From the NCBI GenBank assembly GCA_036389695.1, contig DASVWG010000415.1:1-15433 (forward strand): a stretch of 15,433 bases of DNA. Reading direction: 5' to 3'. The stretch is from JALZHR01 sp036389695. GTDB taxonomy: Bacteria; Acidobacteriota; Blastocatellia; Pyrinomonadales; Pyrinomonadaceae. Position numbers and translations under genes: made by a program. Within the stretch, counting starts at the first letter, position 1; each line of letters begins with the position of its first letter. The notes under the pieces are model-generated. The model ran no database searches. It saw only the letters and a program-made list of their open reading frames with translations, and was not told the origin of the DNA. Shown here piece after piece: positions 15,291-15,433 of the stretch.

Positions 15291-15319
15291 AGAATAATAT
15301 GTGAGTGAGTTGTTGTCAA
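15291..15319 (-). promoter_or_regulatory. Candidate sigma70-type promoter of the dnaK operon
   Basis: On the - strand a consensus -35 TTGACA (15319-15314) is followed by a 17-bp spacer and a -10 TATTCT (15296-15291). It would give a leader of roughly 80 nt before the dnaK ATG. A vegetative-type promoter fits a repressor-controlled chaperone operon. Confidence 0.6.
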
Positions 15320-15320
15320 G
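15300..15320 (-). promoter_or_regulatory. Candidate degenerate HAIR (HspR operator) overlapping the dnaK promoter
   Basis: On the - strand CTTGACA, seven bases, then ACTCACA. The HAIR consensus is CTTGAGT-N7-ACTCAAG. Ten of 14 positions match with the exact spacer, and the site covers the -35 box and most of the spacer. The two half-sites are poorly symmetric with each other, so this is tentative. HspR encoded in the same cluster is the expected ligand. Confidence 0.4.
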
Positions 15321-15341
15321 TTTATTTGCAGAAACTGCCAC

Positions 15342-15373
15342 AAAAAAAGCGCAAGCTTTAAACTCGCGCTTTT
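15342..15373 (-). terminator. Rho-independent terminator of the gene upstream of dnaK
   Basis: On the - strand AAAAGCGC (15373-15366) pairs with GCGCTTTT (15352-15345), with two further pairs past a mismatch, followed by a run of seven T's (15348-15342). It separates dnaK from the partial gene on its 5' side. Confidence 0.75.
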
Positions 15374-15433
15374 AAATAAAATATTCACTGTCGGCAGGCG
15401 AAAATAATACGAAAATCACCTTTTCGATTGAAG
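15372..15433 (-). CDS. C-terminal fragment, possibly macro-domain (ADP-ribose-binding) protein
   Basis: The frame is open from the window edge on the - strand and ends in TAA at 15374-15372, right at the foot of the terminator hairpin. The visible end is SIEKVIFVLFSPADSEYFI. A strand with 'VIFVLF' followed by an acidic helix start is typical of the end of macro-domain hydrolases (family motif like 'kVrFVLFdeedyevF'). Only 19 residues are visible, so the family call is weak. Another - strand frame, ending at 15385, is also open (FNRKGDFRIIFACRQ) but its stop fits the terminator less well. Confidence 0.35.
   Translation of the reverse strand, partial: SIEKVIFVLFSPADSEYFI

Noticed and set aside
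15204..15340. CIRCE element (HrcA operator) upstream of dnaK
   Set aside because: No TTAGCACTC-N9-GAGTGCTAA-like sequence is present; the regulator in the cluster is HspR.

Overview
The window looks like chromosomal DNA from an acidobacterium-like organism, most plausibly Blastocatellia/Pyrinomonadaceae. This is inferred from gene content, not proven. The pointers are a giant Oar-like TonB-dependent receptor with an N-terminal carboxypeptidase-regulatory-like domain, a DUF4388 (PATAN) protein, and an HspR-controlled dnaK/dnaJ cluster in a moderately GC-rich, Arg/Glu/Ala-rich coding background.

Layout. Two genes lie on the + strand at the left edge: the 3' end of a CapA-family metallophosphatase (2-397) and an AT-rich gene of unknown function (435-893). 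Everything else is on the - strand. From right to left these are: a fragment that may be the C-terminus of a macro-domain protein with its terminator (15342-15433); a stress operon dnaK - RHH antitoxin - mazF-like toxin - dnaJ - hspR (15203 to 10956); the TonB-dependent receptor (10794-7465); a small secreted protein of unknown function (7312-6776); a TPR-like/DUF4388 protein (6596-5835); and smc (5675-1839) followed after a very short gap by a secreted protein of unknown function (1832-978).

How the genes work together. DnaK and DnaJ form the Hsp70 chaperone pair, and HspR is the expected autorepressor of that operon. A good sigma70-type promoter lies upstream of dnaK. A degenerate HAIR-like site with the correct 7-nt spacer overlaps its -35 region. 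A MazEF-type toxin-antitoxin pair sits between dnaK and dnaJ, in the place where grpE is found in the well-known dnaK-grpE-dnaJ-hspR order. The toxin start overlaps the antitoxin stop (ATGA), and dnaJ starts directly after the toxin stop.

The most unusual signal is non-coding. Four intergenic gaps (911-977, 5748-5838, 11367-11450, 13198-13259) are built from heptanucleotide-periodic repeats arranged as inverted arms. The heptamer sequence differs at each locus, but in all four the repeat phase runs into the stop codon of a - strand gene. This resembles the heptameric short tandem repeats of cyanobacteria in style. A different short palindrome lies in frame inside the SMC hinge, and the SMC head carries an acidic, repeat-bearing insertion.
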